This document shows positions 17,534 to 25,628 of a stretch of 64,000 bases of DNA, piece by piece. The notes beneath the pieces were generated by a model. It saw only the letters and a list, made by a program, of their open reading frames with translations. It did not search any database and was not told the DNA's origin. Source of the stretch: Leeia aquatica (GTDB taxonomy: Bacteria > Pseudomonadota > Gammaproteobacteria > Burkholderiales > Leeiaceae); the NCBI RefSeq assembly GCF_012641365.1, contig NZ_JABAIM010000005.1:1-64000 (forward strand), given 5' to 3'. The position numbers and the translations under genes were made by a program. The first letter of the stretch is position 1. Each line of letters begins with the position of its first letter.

Positions 17534-17750
17534 CTATAGCGCCCTTGACTGATCACATCATTACAATGATACTCGCATAAGCCGCATGCAGCCATGCACA
17601 CGCTTATACTAGCTTGACCCATGCTGGATGAACACCCTGCCAAGCTGCCATGTAACATGCTGTAACAGATCACACCAGTCGCCGTCGCGCTACTGCAACA
17701 CTGCAGCAACCACATCATGCCATCCATCGGCGCTTAACAATGTTTTTCCT
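17534..17750. other. Intergenic region between the AsmA-like gene and ffs
   Basis: This gap holds the divergent 5' regions of the AsmA-like gene (minus) and the 4.5S RNA (plus). No open reading frame with coding character is present. Apart from the ffs promoter immediately downstream I see no clear operator or repeat. Confidence 0.5.
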
Positions 17751-17779
17751 TTGCAAATTAAAGTCCGAGCGTTCATAAT
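17751..17779 (+). promoter_or_regulatory. Promoter of the 4.5S RNA gene
   Basis: TTGCAA (17751-17756) and CATAAT (17774-17779) are separated by 17 bp and lie 16 bp before the 5' end of the 4.5S RNA stem. Confidence 0.65.
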
Positions 17780-17794
17780 TAGAGGCTGATCCAT

Positions 17795-17893
17795 GGCGGG
17801 CCGCCCCGCATTGTATGGCAGGAACCTGGTCAGGTCCGGAAGGAAGCAGCCATAACTGCTCAATGCAAGTGCCGGGGGAACGGCTCGCCACCC
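17795..17893 (+). ncRNA. ffs: Signal recognition particle 4.5S RNA
   Basis: RNA scaffold of the bacterial SRP, which binds Ffh and targets membrane proteins co-translationally. The diagnostic apical domain GGTCAGGTCCGGAAGGAAGC is present, with the GGAA tetraloop, followed by the AGCAGCC stretch. The terminal stem pairs GGCGGGCCG (17795-17803) with CGGCTCGCC (17881-17889), and length is about 95-100 nt as in E. coli. A promoter precedes it and a short T-rich tract follows at about 17903. Exact mature ends are estimated from the stem. Confidence 0.95.
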
Positions 17894-18014
17894 ACTCGTC
17901 ATTATTTTTCTTGCTTGCCGGACGGTTGTCATCTACAACTGAATAGTACCTATGCATATGCCATTTAATAGGTAAGGTCAGCTGCAGTGTTTCACCGATT
18001 CGAGAGATTCTGCC

Positions 18015-18353
18015 ATGAAACTGTTTGAAAAGATTTTGAATCCCCGCGACATTCGCAAGAAACTGGGGCAGAACCAGGAAGAGTTCTGGACCAGGATCGG
18101 CGTTACGCAGAGTGGTGGGTCCCGCTATGAAAGCGGGCGCAATATGCCCAAACCGGTGCGCGAGTTGTTGCGCCTGGTGCATGTTGAGCATCTGGACCTG
18201 ACCAAGGTCCGCCGCGAAGATTTTGAAATTGTCGAATACCTGCGCGAACAGCATCCTGACCTGTACAAGAAGCTGAAAAAGGCGGCCAAGAGCTGGAAGA
18301 GTGGCAGCGAGTCCAGCAGCCCGCTGGACGCCGATGCCGACGATGAGTCCTGA
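18015..18353 (+). CDS. Small helix-turn-helix protein
   Basis: A 112-residue protein whose N-terminal half looks like an XRE/Cro-type helix-turn-helix: IRKKLGQNQEEFWTRIGVTQ then SGGSRYESGRNMPKPV, which fits recognition helix and following turn. The middle has EHLDLTKVRREDFEIV and the C-terminus is a Lys-rich then Ser/Asp-rich tail. It is probably a DNA-binding regulator, but no target is evident. It follows ffs by 121 bp and is followed by a strong intrinsic terminator, so it is monocistronic. Confidence 0.65.
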   Translation: MKLFEKILNPRDIRKKLGQNQEEFWTRIGVTQSGGSRYESGRNMPKPVRELLRLVHVEHLDLTKVRREDFEIVEYLREQHPDLYKKLKKAAKSWKSGSESSSPLDADADDES

Positions 18354-18365
18354 AAGGCTCCGCCC

Positions 18366-18394
18366 AAAGGCCCGCTGATGCGGGCCTTTTTTAT
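18366..18394 (+). terminator. Intrinsic terminator after the HTH gene
   Basis: AAAGGCCCGC (18366-18375), loop TGAT, GCGGGCCTTT (18380-18389), continuing into a T-run. A 10-bp stem with a U-tract on the plus strand; the A-rich left side may also serve the convergent hslO gene. Confidence 0.85.
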
Positions 18395-18403
18395 GGCATG
18401 ACC

Positions 18404-19276
18404 TCAGTGCTGGCGGGAGGAGCCTTCGACACTGCTGCCGACAGAAGCGAATAGCGCCTCGGCATCCACCCCGTCAAACACATATTGGGTGTGGCAGAAT
18501 TCGCAGCCCACCTGCACGCTGCCCTGCTCGGCCACCAGCGACATCACCTCATCGCGCCCCAACATGCGCAACATATTGGCCACCTTGTCGCGGCTGCAAC
18601 GACAACCGAATGCCACCTCGGCATCCGCCAGCACCCGGACTTCCATCTGGTGAAACAAGCGGTGCAGTAACTGCAGGGGCGGCAGGTTGATCAGCTCCAG
18701 CGGTGTCACGGTGTGTGCCAGCTGTTCGACCATCTGCCAGCCTTCTTGCGGGCCATGCCCCTCCGGTAGCCGCTGCAGCAGCAACCCGCAGGCTCGCTGT
18801 TCGTTGGCGGCCAGCGAGATGTGTGTCTCCAGTTGCTCGGAGCGCTGCATGTAGTGCTGCAGCATCTCGGCAATGGTTCGCCCCTCCAGCGCAACAATAC
18901 CCTGATAAGGTTGCGCGGCCCCCAGCTGGTCCAGCGTAATGACAAACTTGCCCTCATGACCCAGCATGTCCTGCAAGGTCAGGCCGTTCAGCTGCCCTTC
19001 CCACTTGGCGGTGGCACGCACGATCAGGTCATGGGTACACTCCACCACCGCCAGCCGTAACGGCCCCGTCCCATGCAGCTGCATGATCAAGGCGCCCTGG
19101 AATTTGATGTTGGAACACAATAGCGTCGCAGCAGCCAGCATCTCACCCAGTACCAGCTTAAGGTCATCCGGGTAGTCATGCCGATCAATCACCTGCTGCC
19201 AAGCGGTTTCCAGCTGCACCATGGCCCCCCGCACCGGGGCATCATCAAACAGAAAGCGTTTCAGGTTGTCTGACAT
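18404..19276 (-). CDS. hslO: Redox-regulated chaperone Hsp33
   Basis: Holdase chaperone switched on by oxidative unfolding of its zinc centre. The 290-residue length matches E. coli Hsp33 (292). The C-terminal zinc-binding cysteines are visible as FGCRCSRD and GCEFCHTQ (CxC plus CxxC). The N-terminal domain has VRGAMVQLETAWQQV. The start at 19276 is chosen because AGAGGA lies 8 bases upstream; a further in-frame ATG at 19294 would overlap the preceding gene. It is 4 bp after a proteasome-type peptidase gene on the same strand, making a proteostasis pair. Confidence 0.95.
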   Translation of the reverse strand: MSDNLKRFLFDDAPVRGAMVQLETAWQQVIDRHDYPDDLKLVLGEMLAAATLLCSNIKFQGALIMQLHGTGPLRLAVVECTHDLIVRATAKWEGQLNGLTLQDMLGHEGKFVITLDQLGAAQPYQGIVALEGRTIAEMLQHYMQRSEQLETHISLAANEQRACGLLLQRLPEGHGPQEGWQMVEQLAHTVTPLELINLPPLQLLHRLFHQMEVRVLADAEVAFGCRCSRDKVANMLRMLGRDEVMSLVAEQGSVQVGCEFCHTQYVFDGVDAEALFASVGSSVEGSSRQH

Positions 19277-19280
19277 GGTC

Positions 19281-19871
19281 TCAATCCTCTTCATTGCCCG
19301 CCGTGGCAGACAGCGTCACCACATATTGTGTCTCCGGCAGGCTGGAGCCCACGTCAAACGTGCACCCCGCCTCAACCCCGATCCGGGCAATGGCGGCCGC
19401 ATCGTTCAGCTGATCGTACACCGTATGCATGGCCCCCAATGCAAACTCGCGCCCACTACCAATTGCCCAGAAGCGGGTGTATTCATAGACCTCGCGCATG
19501 GAGTACACCCCGAAGATGCCATGCGGGTTGGCGATCAGCATCGACATGTGGTTGGACTCGTAGGGGTCATCTTCTTCCTCTTTGGGGTTCAGGAAGAATT
19601 CCTCTTTCAGCCTGGGGTGCAACTTGCGGAAAGTCTCGAAGATGGCTGCCCGGCTATGCAGGCGCAGACGCTTTTCCTTGCCCAGCGCCTGTTGCAGCAC
19701 CAGATCGTGCGCGGCACTGCCAGAGATGGCCAGATAGTTGTCGCCCTTGCGAAAAATCTTGTTCCAGGCGGCGTCAAATCCAGCCGAAATACGGGTATCG
19801 CCAAAGGTGGACTGGCTGTCGGCGGCAATCACCACCTGATCCCCTTTGCGCACCACAACAATGGTGGTCAT
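19281..19871 (-). CDS. HslV-like proteasome homologue (BPH type)
   Basis: A 196-residue Ntn-hydrolase of the proteasome beta-subunit superfamily. After Met removal the N-terminus is TTIVVVRKGDQVVIAADSQ, giving the catalytic Thr1 and the conserved acidic residue, with FGDTR and later IGSGREFALGAM as in HslV. It differs from HslV in an acidic insertion (LNPKEEEDDPYESNH) and ending, and no hslU lies beside it. This fits the betaproteobacterial proteasome homologue (BPH), a stand-alone peptidase family. It sits directly upstream of hslO and 62 bp downstream of an O-methyltransferase gene. BPH instead of true HslV is my judgement. Confidence 0.75.
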   Translation of the reverse strand: MTTIVVVRKGDQVVIAADSQSTFGDTRISAGFDAAWNKIFRKGDNYLAISGSAAHDLVLQQALGKEKRLRLHSRAAIFETFRKLHPRLKEEFFLNPKEEEDDPYESNHMSMLIANPHGIFGVYSMREVYEYTRFWAIGSGREFALGAMHTVYDQLNDAAAIARIGVEAGCTFDVGSSLPETQYVVTLSATAGNEED

Positions 19872-19933
19872 GGCCTAGCTCACAGCAAAAACCCTATTGT
19901 ACCGGAAGACGCCCACGGTAACAGCCAGCCGCA

Positions 19934-20596
19934 TCACTGCTTGTAAGCCAAGGTCATGCCGTCGCCCAAAGGCAGCATGGTGATTTCCACGCGTGGGTCT
20001 TGGTGTACGCGACGGTTAAAGGCGCGCATTTCCTCGGTATCCGCGTCGGTGTGGTCTGCCTTGATCACATTGCCATGCCACAACACATTGTCGATGATGA
20101 TGAGCCCCTGAGGCCGCACCAGCTGCAGGCAGGCCTCAAAGTAATCGTTGTAATGCGGCTTGTCCGCATCAATAAACGCGAGGTCAAACCACCCGGCCTT
20201 CCCCTCCGCCAGCAGGTCTTGCAGGCTGTCGAGCGCATTGCCAACCCGCAGGTCCACCCTGCTGGCAAAACCGGCTCGCTCCCAGTATACCTGCGCCATT
20301 TCGGCCCACTCCTGCTTGCGCTCCAGCGCCACCATCTCGCCATCTTCCGGCAAGTGCAAGCCCACCGACAGGCTGCTGTAGCCGGTAAAGGTGCCAATCT
20401 CCAGATAGCGTTTCACCCGTAGCGCCTTGATCAGCACCCCGAGAAACTGGCCTTGCTCCGGTGCCGTCGCCATGCGCGCCATCGGCAGGTCATCGGTTTC
20501 CTCGCGCAATTGCTTTTGCAAGGGATGCTCGGCCAGCGAGTGGCTGAGCAAGTATTGGTACAAGGGTTCGGTCAACTGAATGGTCTTCTGGCTCAT
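19934..20596 (-). CDS. SAM-dependent O-methyltransferase (caffeoyl-CoA OMT type)
   Basis: A 220-residue class I methyltransferase. Motif I reads VKRYLEIGTFTGYSSL, an acidic SAM-binding residue follows in MVALERK, and FDLAFIDADKPHY and IIIDNVLWHGNV carry the metal-binding residues of the cation-dependent caffeoyl-CoA O-methyltransferase group. Bacterial members methylate catechol-like substrates; the natural substrate here is unknown. It may be cotranscribed with the BPH-hslO pair, being 62 bp upstream on the same strand. Confidence 0.88.
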   Translation of the reverse strand: MSQKTIQLTEPLYQYLLSHSLAEHPLQKQLREETDDLPMARMATAPEQGQFLGVLIKALRVKRYLEIGTFTGYSSLSVGLHLPEDGEMVALERKQEWAEMAQVYWERAGFASRVDLRVGNALDSLQDLLAEGKAGWFDLAFIDADKPHYNDYFEACLQLVRPQGLIIIDNVLWHGNVIKADHTDADTEEMRAFNRRVHQDPRVEITMLPLGDGMTLAYKQ

Positions 20597-20755
20597 GCTC
20601 GGACTCCATCAAGGGGCTGGGCAGACAGTGGCCATATACCGTCCTGGCTGATTGCAGTTTAGTGCCTGATTGGCGTGCCGACAAACCGGGAATTGCATGC
20701 CTGCGTGCCGCAATCGCGCTATGCTATGTCCATTGTACCGTCGTGGAAGCGCATC

Positions 20756-21577
20756 ATGTGCCAGCTGCTCGGCATGAATTGTAATGTCCCAACCGATATC
20801 CAGTTTTCATTTCGCGGCTTCCGCCAGCGTTCCGGCATTACCGGTGAGCACGGCGATGGCTTTGGTATTGGTTTTTTTGAGGGACGCGGCTGCCGGGTTT
20901 TTCTGGACCGCCAGGCCGCCTGCCAGTCCCCCGTGGCCCAGTTGCTGGACCACTATGCGATCAAATCCCTGAATGTCATCGCGCACATCCGCAAAGCGAC
21001 GCAGGGCGAGGTCAAACTGGAGAACTGCCACCCTTTTCAGCGCGAGCTGTGGGGGGAGTACTGGCTGTTTGCCCATAATGGCGACCTGAAAAACCTGCCT
21101 GCGGGTTTTGGCCAGGGCCACTACTACCGCGCGGTGGGCGATACCGATAGCGAACAGGCTTTCTGCCATCTGCTGGAGCGGCTGCGGCAGCGCTTCACCC
21201 AAGCGCCGGACGTTGCAGCCATGTTCCCGGTGGTGGCCGAATGGGCTGCCGAGCTGGCACAGCATGGCACCTTCAATTTCATGCTGTCCAACGGGCGCTG
21301 GCTGATCACCCACTGCAGCAGCAAGCTGAGCTACCTGATCCGGCAGGCGCCATTTCATACTGCGCACCTGCTGGATGAGGATGTCGAGATCGACTTCAGT
21401 ACCGTCACCACACCGGCCGACCGCGTGGCGGTGATTGCCACCGAGCCCTTGACCGATAATGAAGCCTGGACCCCCATTCTGCCGGGGCAGCTGCTGCTGT
21501 TCGAAGCCGGTGAGGTCCGTCTCTCGCATTTGCCGGAAAAAATGCCAGCGCCCACTACAATGCAGAGAGAGGACTGA
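20756..21577 (+). CDS. Class II glutamine amidotransferase, YafJ-like
   Basis: A 273-residue protein related to the glutaminase domain of class II amidotransferases. The chosen ATG at 20756 places a cysteine at position 2 (MCQLLGMNCNVPTDI), the required N-terminal nucleophile; a longer frame from 20675 would bury it. Other markers are RGFRQRSGITGEHGDGFGI, NVIAHIRKAT, NCHPFQRE and FAHNGDL. E. coli YafJ is similar in length, and these stand-alone domains have no firmly known acceptor. It starts a plus-strand pair with the diguanylate cyclase 63 bp downstream. Confidence 0.88.
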   Translation: MCQLLGMNCNVPTDIQFSFRGFRQRSGITGEHGDGFGIGFFEGRGCRVFLDRQAACQSPVAQLLDHYAIKSLNVIAHIRKATQGEVKLENCHPFQRELWGEYWLFAHNGDLKNLPAGFGQGHYYRAVGDTDSEQAFCHLLERLRQRFTQAPDVAAMFPVVAEWAAELAQHGTFNFMLSNGRWLITHCSSKLSYLIRQAPFHTAHLLDEDVEIDFSTVTTPADRVAVIATEPLTDNEAWTPILPGQLLLFEAGEVRLSHLPEKMPAPTTMQRED

Positions 21578-21640
21578 CGTCGTCCACAGGGTCGTCGTAC
21601 AGCGCGCCTCAACTGAACTGCAGAGGAGCAGGGGCTGGGC

Positions 21641-22846
21641 ATGCACGCGCATCATTCCTTGCAGCAGGAAACCCTGGGTGAACAGGCCCGGCTGTTGCAC
21701 GATCAGACTCGCGACACCCTGGTGGCCGCACCATTGGCTTGGCTGCTGCTCAGCTATGTCCTGTGGCCAGCGGTTTCCCACTCGGCCCTGCAGTGGTGGC
21801 TGACTTTGCGCATCGGGGTAGACCTGGCCTACGGCTATGAAATCATTCATTTCATTCGCCGCAAGCCTGCTGCCACCGAAGCGCGCTTCTGGATCAACCG
21901 GCATTTGCTGATCCTGACCTTCAGTGGACTCGCCTGGGGACTGAGCCTGCCCATCCTCTCTCCGGCCTCGCAGTTGTACGAGTTATTGCTGCTGTTGTTC
22001 CTCTGCGGCATTTCAGGTGCGAACATCATCATCTACGCCGTGGTGTTCCGCAGTTGCGCCATCATGCTGCTGACCATGTGGGTGCCGATCCTCTGGGTAC
22101 TGGCCCGGCGTGGCCAGGCGCTGGATCATGCTCTGGCCCTGGCCGGTCTGGTTTATGTCGTGGTACTGCTCAGTTATGGCTGGCGAGCTTCCCGCCTGCT
22201 CAGTGCCCGCATTTCAGCACGGCTGGAAAATGCGCATCTGAATCAGGTGCTGCAGCACACCAACCAGGAATTGGAACGCAACAATGCCGAGCTGCACCTC
22301 GCCCTGCAGCGGATCAATGAGCTGGCCACCCACGATGACTTGACGGGCTGCTACAACCGGCGCTTCCTGTTCAACCTGTTGCAGCAGGAGCAGCAGAAAA
22401 GCCTGCGCTATCGTCACCCGGTCAGCCTGATCCTGCTGGATCTGGACCATTTCAAACAGGTGAACGACCAGCACGGCCACCTGATCGGAGATGAGGTTTT
22501 GCGCGCCTTGGTGCAGCGCTGCATCCCACAGGTACGCCAGACCGACACCATCGCCCGTTACGGCGGTGAAGAGTTCGTCATTGTCATGCCCATGACCGAG
22601 GAAAGTACCGCCATGATGCTGGCAGAACGACTTCGCGAGTACATCGCCAGCCAGCCCATTCTGGATACCCCTCCTTTGCGGGTCACCTTGTCTGCCGGTG
22701 TTGCTGCGTTCCAGCCGGGTGAGAGTTGTGAGCAATGGCTTGATCACGCAGACAAGGCGCTCTACGCCGCCAAGGCTCAAGGCCGCAATCGGGTGGTTTC
22801 CGCCACGCAGCTTAACCCTCCCGCCTATCTGGAGCACGCCTCATGA
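21641..22846 (+). CDS. Membrane-bound diguanylate cyclase (GGDEF)
   Basis: Makes c-di-GMP from two GTP. A 401-residue protein: the N-terminal half has about six hydrophobic helices forming a membrane sensor, then a coiled-coil (about 190-230) and a GGDEF domain (230-390). The active site is GGEEF at 308-312 (ARYGGEEFVIV), and the allosteric I-site RQTD lies at 299-302, five residues before it, so product inhibition is expected. Metal and GTP contacts in LLDLDHFKQVND are intact. Its TGA overlaps the ATG of the FecR-domain gene, so the two are made together. Confidence 0.93.
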   Translation: MHAHHSLQQETLGEQARLLHDQTRDTLVAAPLAWLLLSYVLWPAVSHSALQWWLTLRIGVDLAYGYEIIHFIRRKPAATEARFWINRHLLILTFSGLAWGLSLPILSPASQLYELLLLLFLCGISGANIIIYAVVFRSCAIMLLTMWVPILWVLARRGQALDHALALAGLVYVVVLLSYGWRASRLLSARISARLENAHLNQVLQHTNQELERNNAELHLALQRINELATHDDLTGCYNRRFLFNLLQQEQQKSLRYRHPVSLILLDLDHFKQVNDQHGHLIGDEVLRALVQRCIPQVRQTDTIARYGGEEFVIVMPMTEESTAMMLAERLREYIASQPILDTPPLRVTLSAGVAAFQPGESCEQWLDHADKALYAAKAQGRNRVVSATQLNPPAYLEHAS

Positions 22847-23670
22847 CACGATGTCTGCTTGCTGCGGTGATCAGCCTGCTCTGCTCGCTCAGCGTCGTAT
22901 CCAGTCCGGTTGGCTACGTCCATGCCAGTCAGGGTAACGTTGCCGTCCGCCACGTGGGGAAAACGTCCAGCGAAGCCATTGAGATGGATGATCCCCTGGA
23001 GAATGGCGATGTGGTCAGTACAGGTCAGAATAGCTGGGTCATCCTGTCAATGCAGGATGGCGCCAGCCTGACCTTGCGGGCACAGACCCAACTACGGATA
23101 GAAGCGTATCGTTATCACCCGCAACAACCGGAGGAAGGTCGCAGCTGGCTCAGCCTGTTGACCGGCTCGTTACGTTCGGTCACCGGGGCCATCGGTCAGC
23201 GTCATCCGGCATCCTACCAATTGAAAACGCCTCAGCTCACCATTGGCATTCGCGGTACCGACTACGAAGTGATGGCGATCACGGATGACAGTGCCGATGC
23301 TGAGCTGGAAGCGGGCACTTATGCGGGCGTACACGATGGTGAAATCGAGCTTCAACAGGATGGTGACGTGCTGACCGTGGGGCCGGAGCAGGAAGCCTTT
23401 GCCAGCAGTACGCGCCCTGGCTTACTGATGGCGCATGATGGCCGCCTGCGTGAGCGGCTGGCCCGGCTCGATCGTCATATGGATCTGGGTGAACGGCTGT
23501 CGCAGCTGCACAACCGGCGTGGGCAGGGCTTTGGGCTGGACCTGGACCGACAGCCTCGCCTGGAGCAGATGCGGCAGGCGCGACGGGAAGCACGGCAGCA
23601 GCAGCGTCAGCAACGCGTGAAAGACGCTCGGGATTTCCATCCCAGAGAGGGCAAGGGTCGGCGCCGCTGA
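22843..23670 (+). CDS. Exported FecR-domain protein
   Basis: A 275-residue periplasmic protein. A signal peptide covers about residues 1-20. A FecR domain follows (about 25-160) with GDVVSTGQNSWVILSMQDG, LRAQTQLRIEAYRY, LLTGSLRSVTGA and LTIGIRGTDYEV. The C-terminal quarter is very rich in Arg and Gln and likely helical. The gene overlaps the diguanylate cyclase by 4 bases. FecR domains sit in iron-signalling anti-sigma factors and in stand-alone exported proteins; no sigma factor or TonB receptor is near, so an envelope ligand partner for the cyclase is a reasonable guess only. Confidence 0.85.
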   Translation: MTRCLLAAVISLLCSLSVVSSPVGYVHASQGNVAVRHVGKTSSEAIEMDDPLENGDVVSTGQNSWVILSMQDGASLTLRAQTQLRIEAYRYHPQQPEEGRSWLSLLTGSLRSVTGAIGQRHPASYQLKTPQLTIGIRGTDYEVMAITDDSADAELEAGTYAGVHDGEIELQQDGDVLTVGPEQEAFASSTRPGLLMAHDGRLRERLARLDRHMDLGERLSQLHNRRGQGFGLDLDRQPRLEQMRQARREARQQQRQQRVKDARDFHPREGKGRRR

Positions 23671-23675
23671 GCCCA

Positions 23676-24623
23676 TCATACCAAGCGGCGCAAACGCTCC
23701 CCAGCCCAAAAGGCATGCAGGTTCTCGACCAGCTGTATCGCCAGCTGCTGCATGGCTTGCTGGCTGGCCCACGCCACATGAGGCGTTACCAGCAGGTTAG
23801 GCAGTGCCGCCTCCAGCAGAGGGTGACCATGAATGGGCGGCTCCTCGGGCAGCACATCAATCCCCGCGCCCCCCAAGCGGCCTGCGCGCAGCGCTTGCAG
23901 CAAGGCATGGGGCTCAATCAGGGCACCACGTGCGGTATTGAGCACGATGGCATGGCGCGGCATCAAGGCTAACTCTCGCGCACCAATAAGGTGGCGGGTT
24001 TCCGGGGTCAGCGGGCAATGCAGGCTGATGGCATCGCACTGTTGCAGCACCTCATCAAAGGGGTGATAACCCGGCCGACACCTTACCGCCCCCTTGCGTT
24101 CAGCAAACCATACCTGCATGCCCAACGCTTGCGCCTTGCGTGCCAGCGCTTGGCCCAGGCTGCCATGCCCGACGATGCCCAGCCGGCTTCCCGCCACGTC
24201 CAGCAAGGGCGGGCCAAACAGGCAGAATTGCCCGGCTTGCTGCCATTCTCCCTGCTGCATAGCCTGTCGGTAGTGAGGCAAGGCCCGCCGCAAGGCAAAC
24301 AACATCGCCAGGGCATGCTCGGGCACAGAGTCCAGCGCATAGTCACGGATATTGCTGACAGCAATGCCGCGCTCCTGACAGGCTTGCAAGTCGATATTGT
24401 CACTGCCGGTCGCCGCCAGCGCGATCATCCGTAAATCAGGCAATGCCGCCAGCAGCTCGGCATCCATTCGGACCTTGTTGACCACCGCGATGCTTGCCCC
24501 CTGCAGGCGCACAGCCCGCTCTTCCGCTCGGGTGGCTGGATAGCTGACCCAGACATGGGGGAAAGTCACAGGCGGCAACGGTACGGGTAATGATGCCTGA
24601 TCCAGAAAGACAATGCGCTGCAT
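23676..24623 (-). CDS. D-2-hydroxyacid dehydrogenase (hydroxypyruvate/glycerate type)
   Basis: NAD(P)-dependent reductase of 2-keto acids to D-2-hydroxyacids, 315 residues. The dinucleotide-binding motif is LGIVGHGSLGQALARKA. The catalytic triad is visible as Arg in NTARGALI, Glu in LPEEPP and His in VTPHVAW. Similarity is greatest to glycerate dehydrogenase (HprA)-like enzymes, which reduce hydroxypyruvate, but related substrates such as glyoxylate are possible. It is monocistronic and convergent with the FecR gene, with only 5 bp between stop codons. Confidence 0.85.
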   Translation of the reverse strand: MQRIVFLDQASLPVPLPPVTFPHVWVSYPATRAEERAVRLQGASIAVVNKVRMDAELLAALPDLRMIALAATGSDNIDLQACQERGIAVSNIRDYALDSVPEHALAMLFALRRALPHYRQAMQQGEWQQAGQFCLFGPPLLDVAGSRLGIVGHGSLGQALARKAQALGMQVWFAERKGAVRCRPGYHPFDEVLQQCDAISLHCPLTPETRHLIGARELALMPRHAIVLNTARGALIEPHALLQALRAGRLGGAGIDVLPEEPPIHGHPLLEAALPNLLVTPHVAWASQQAMQQLAIQLVENLHAFWAGERLRRLV

Positions 24624-24720
24624 GCCAACCTTGCTTGATGATGACCAAGCCCAAGCTTAGCAGGTTCCAGCCCGCGCCAGCTGTACTAAAAGACAGGGCA
24701 AAGCCCTGATTCAATGTGAA

Positions 24721-24737
24721 ATGTTGATTCACAACAT
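24721..24737 (+). promoter_or_regulatory. Inverted repeat upstream of phbB
   Basis: ATGTTG (24721-24726) and CAACAT (24732-24737) form a perfect 6-bp inverted repeat with a 5-bp centre, just upstream of the predicted phbB promoter. It may be an operator; the binding protein is unknown. Confidence 0.35.
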
Positions 24738-24747
24738 GAAACTTTTC

Positions 24748-24776
24748 TTACTGTCGTCATAAACGCGTGATAGGAT
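24748..24776 (+). promoter_or_regulatory. Predicted phbB promoter
   Basis: TTACTG (24748-24753) and TAGGAT (24771-24776) are 17 bp apart, about 65 bp before the phbB start. Match to consensus is moderate. Confidence 0.4.
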
Positions 24777-24840
24777 TTTTTTGCGCTGCATTTCAGGCTG
24801 CACTGGCGCCATTGAATTTCGACTCATAAGGAGAAAGAAC

Positions 24841-25584
24841 ATGACCACCAGCAAGCACATCGCCTTGGTTACCGGCGGCATGGGCGGCATTGGCACAGCC
24901 ATTTGCCGCCGACTGGCTGATGCTGGGATGACCGTCGTTACCACCTACAGCCGCCCCGGCAAGGAAAACGACTGGCTGGCCGCCCAAGCGGCCGAAGGCT
25001 ATACCTTTCATGCATATCATTGTGACGTGACAGACACCGATGCCTGCTTGGCCATGGTCGGCAAGGTACTGAGTGAGGTCGGCACGATTGATGTGCTGGT
25101 CAACAACGCGGGCATTACCCGTGATGGCACCTTCCGCAAAATGGGCAAGGATGCTTGGGATGCGGTGATGGCCACCAACCTGGACTCCTTGTACAACATC
25201 ACCAAGCCCGTGCTGGAAGCCATGCTGGAAGCGGGATGGGGCCGCATCATCAATATCGCCTCGATCAATGGCCAGAAAGGTCAGTTTGGTCAAACCAACT
25301 ACTCTGCCGCCAAAGCCGGCATGCATGGCTTCAGCATGGCCTTGGCACAGGAAGTAGCGCGCAAGGGTATCACGGTCAACACCATCAGCCCCGGCTATAT
25401 CGGCACTGACATGGTAATGGCCATCAAGGAAGAAGTCCGCCAGCAGATCGTGGCAGGCATTCCGGTGGGCCGCCTGGGCAAGCCGGAAGAAGTGGCCGGC
25501 GTGGTGGCCTTCCTCGCCTCGGAGGATGCAGGCTACATCACGGGTGCCAATATCGCCATGAATGGCGGCCAGCACATGATGTAA
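24841..25584 (+). CDS. phbB: Acetoacetyl-CoA reductase
   Basis: NADPH-dependent reduction of acetoacetyl-CoA to (R)-3-hydroxybutyryl-CoA, the second step of polyhydroxybutyrate synthesis. A 247-residue SDR with the TGGMGGIG cofactor motif, NNAG, and catalytic Tyr154/Lys158 in NYSAAKAG. Residues GQKGQFGQTNYSAAK, ending MNGGQHMM, match the PhaB group closely. A strong ribosome site (AAGGAG, 9 bp upstream) sets the start at 24841. No phaA or phaC lies adjacent, so other PHB genes are elsewhere. A terminator follows. Confidence 0.93.
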   Translation: MTTSKHIALVTGGMGGIGTAICRRLADAGMTVVTTYSRPGKENDWLAAQAAEGYTFHAYHCDVTDTDACLAMVGKVLSEVGTIDVLVNNAGITRDGTFRKMGKDAWDAVMATNLDSLYNITKPVLEAMLEAGWGRIINIASINGQKGQFGQTNYSAAKAGMHGFSMALAQEVARKGITVNTISPGYIGTDMVMAIKEEVRQQIVAGIPVGRLGKPEEVAGVVAFLASEDAGYITGANIAMNGGQHMM

Positions 25585-25603
25585 GCCGCTCCAGCGCAAG
25601 CCC

Positions 25604-25628
25604 ACGGCCTGCCTGTGCAGGCCGTTTT
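25604..25628 (+). terminator. Intrinsic terminator after phbB
   Basis: ACGGCCTGC (25604-25612), loop CTGT, GCAGGCCGT (25617-25625) and a short T-run. It reaches the stop codon of the convergent LysR gene. Confidence 0.75.

Noticed and set aside
19281-19871. Annotation as ordinary HslV
   Set aside because: No hslU neighbour, and the acidic insertion and altered C-terminus fit the BPH type better.
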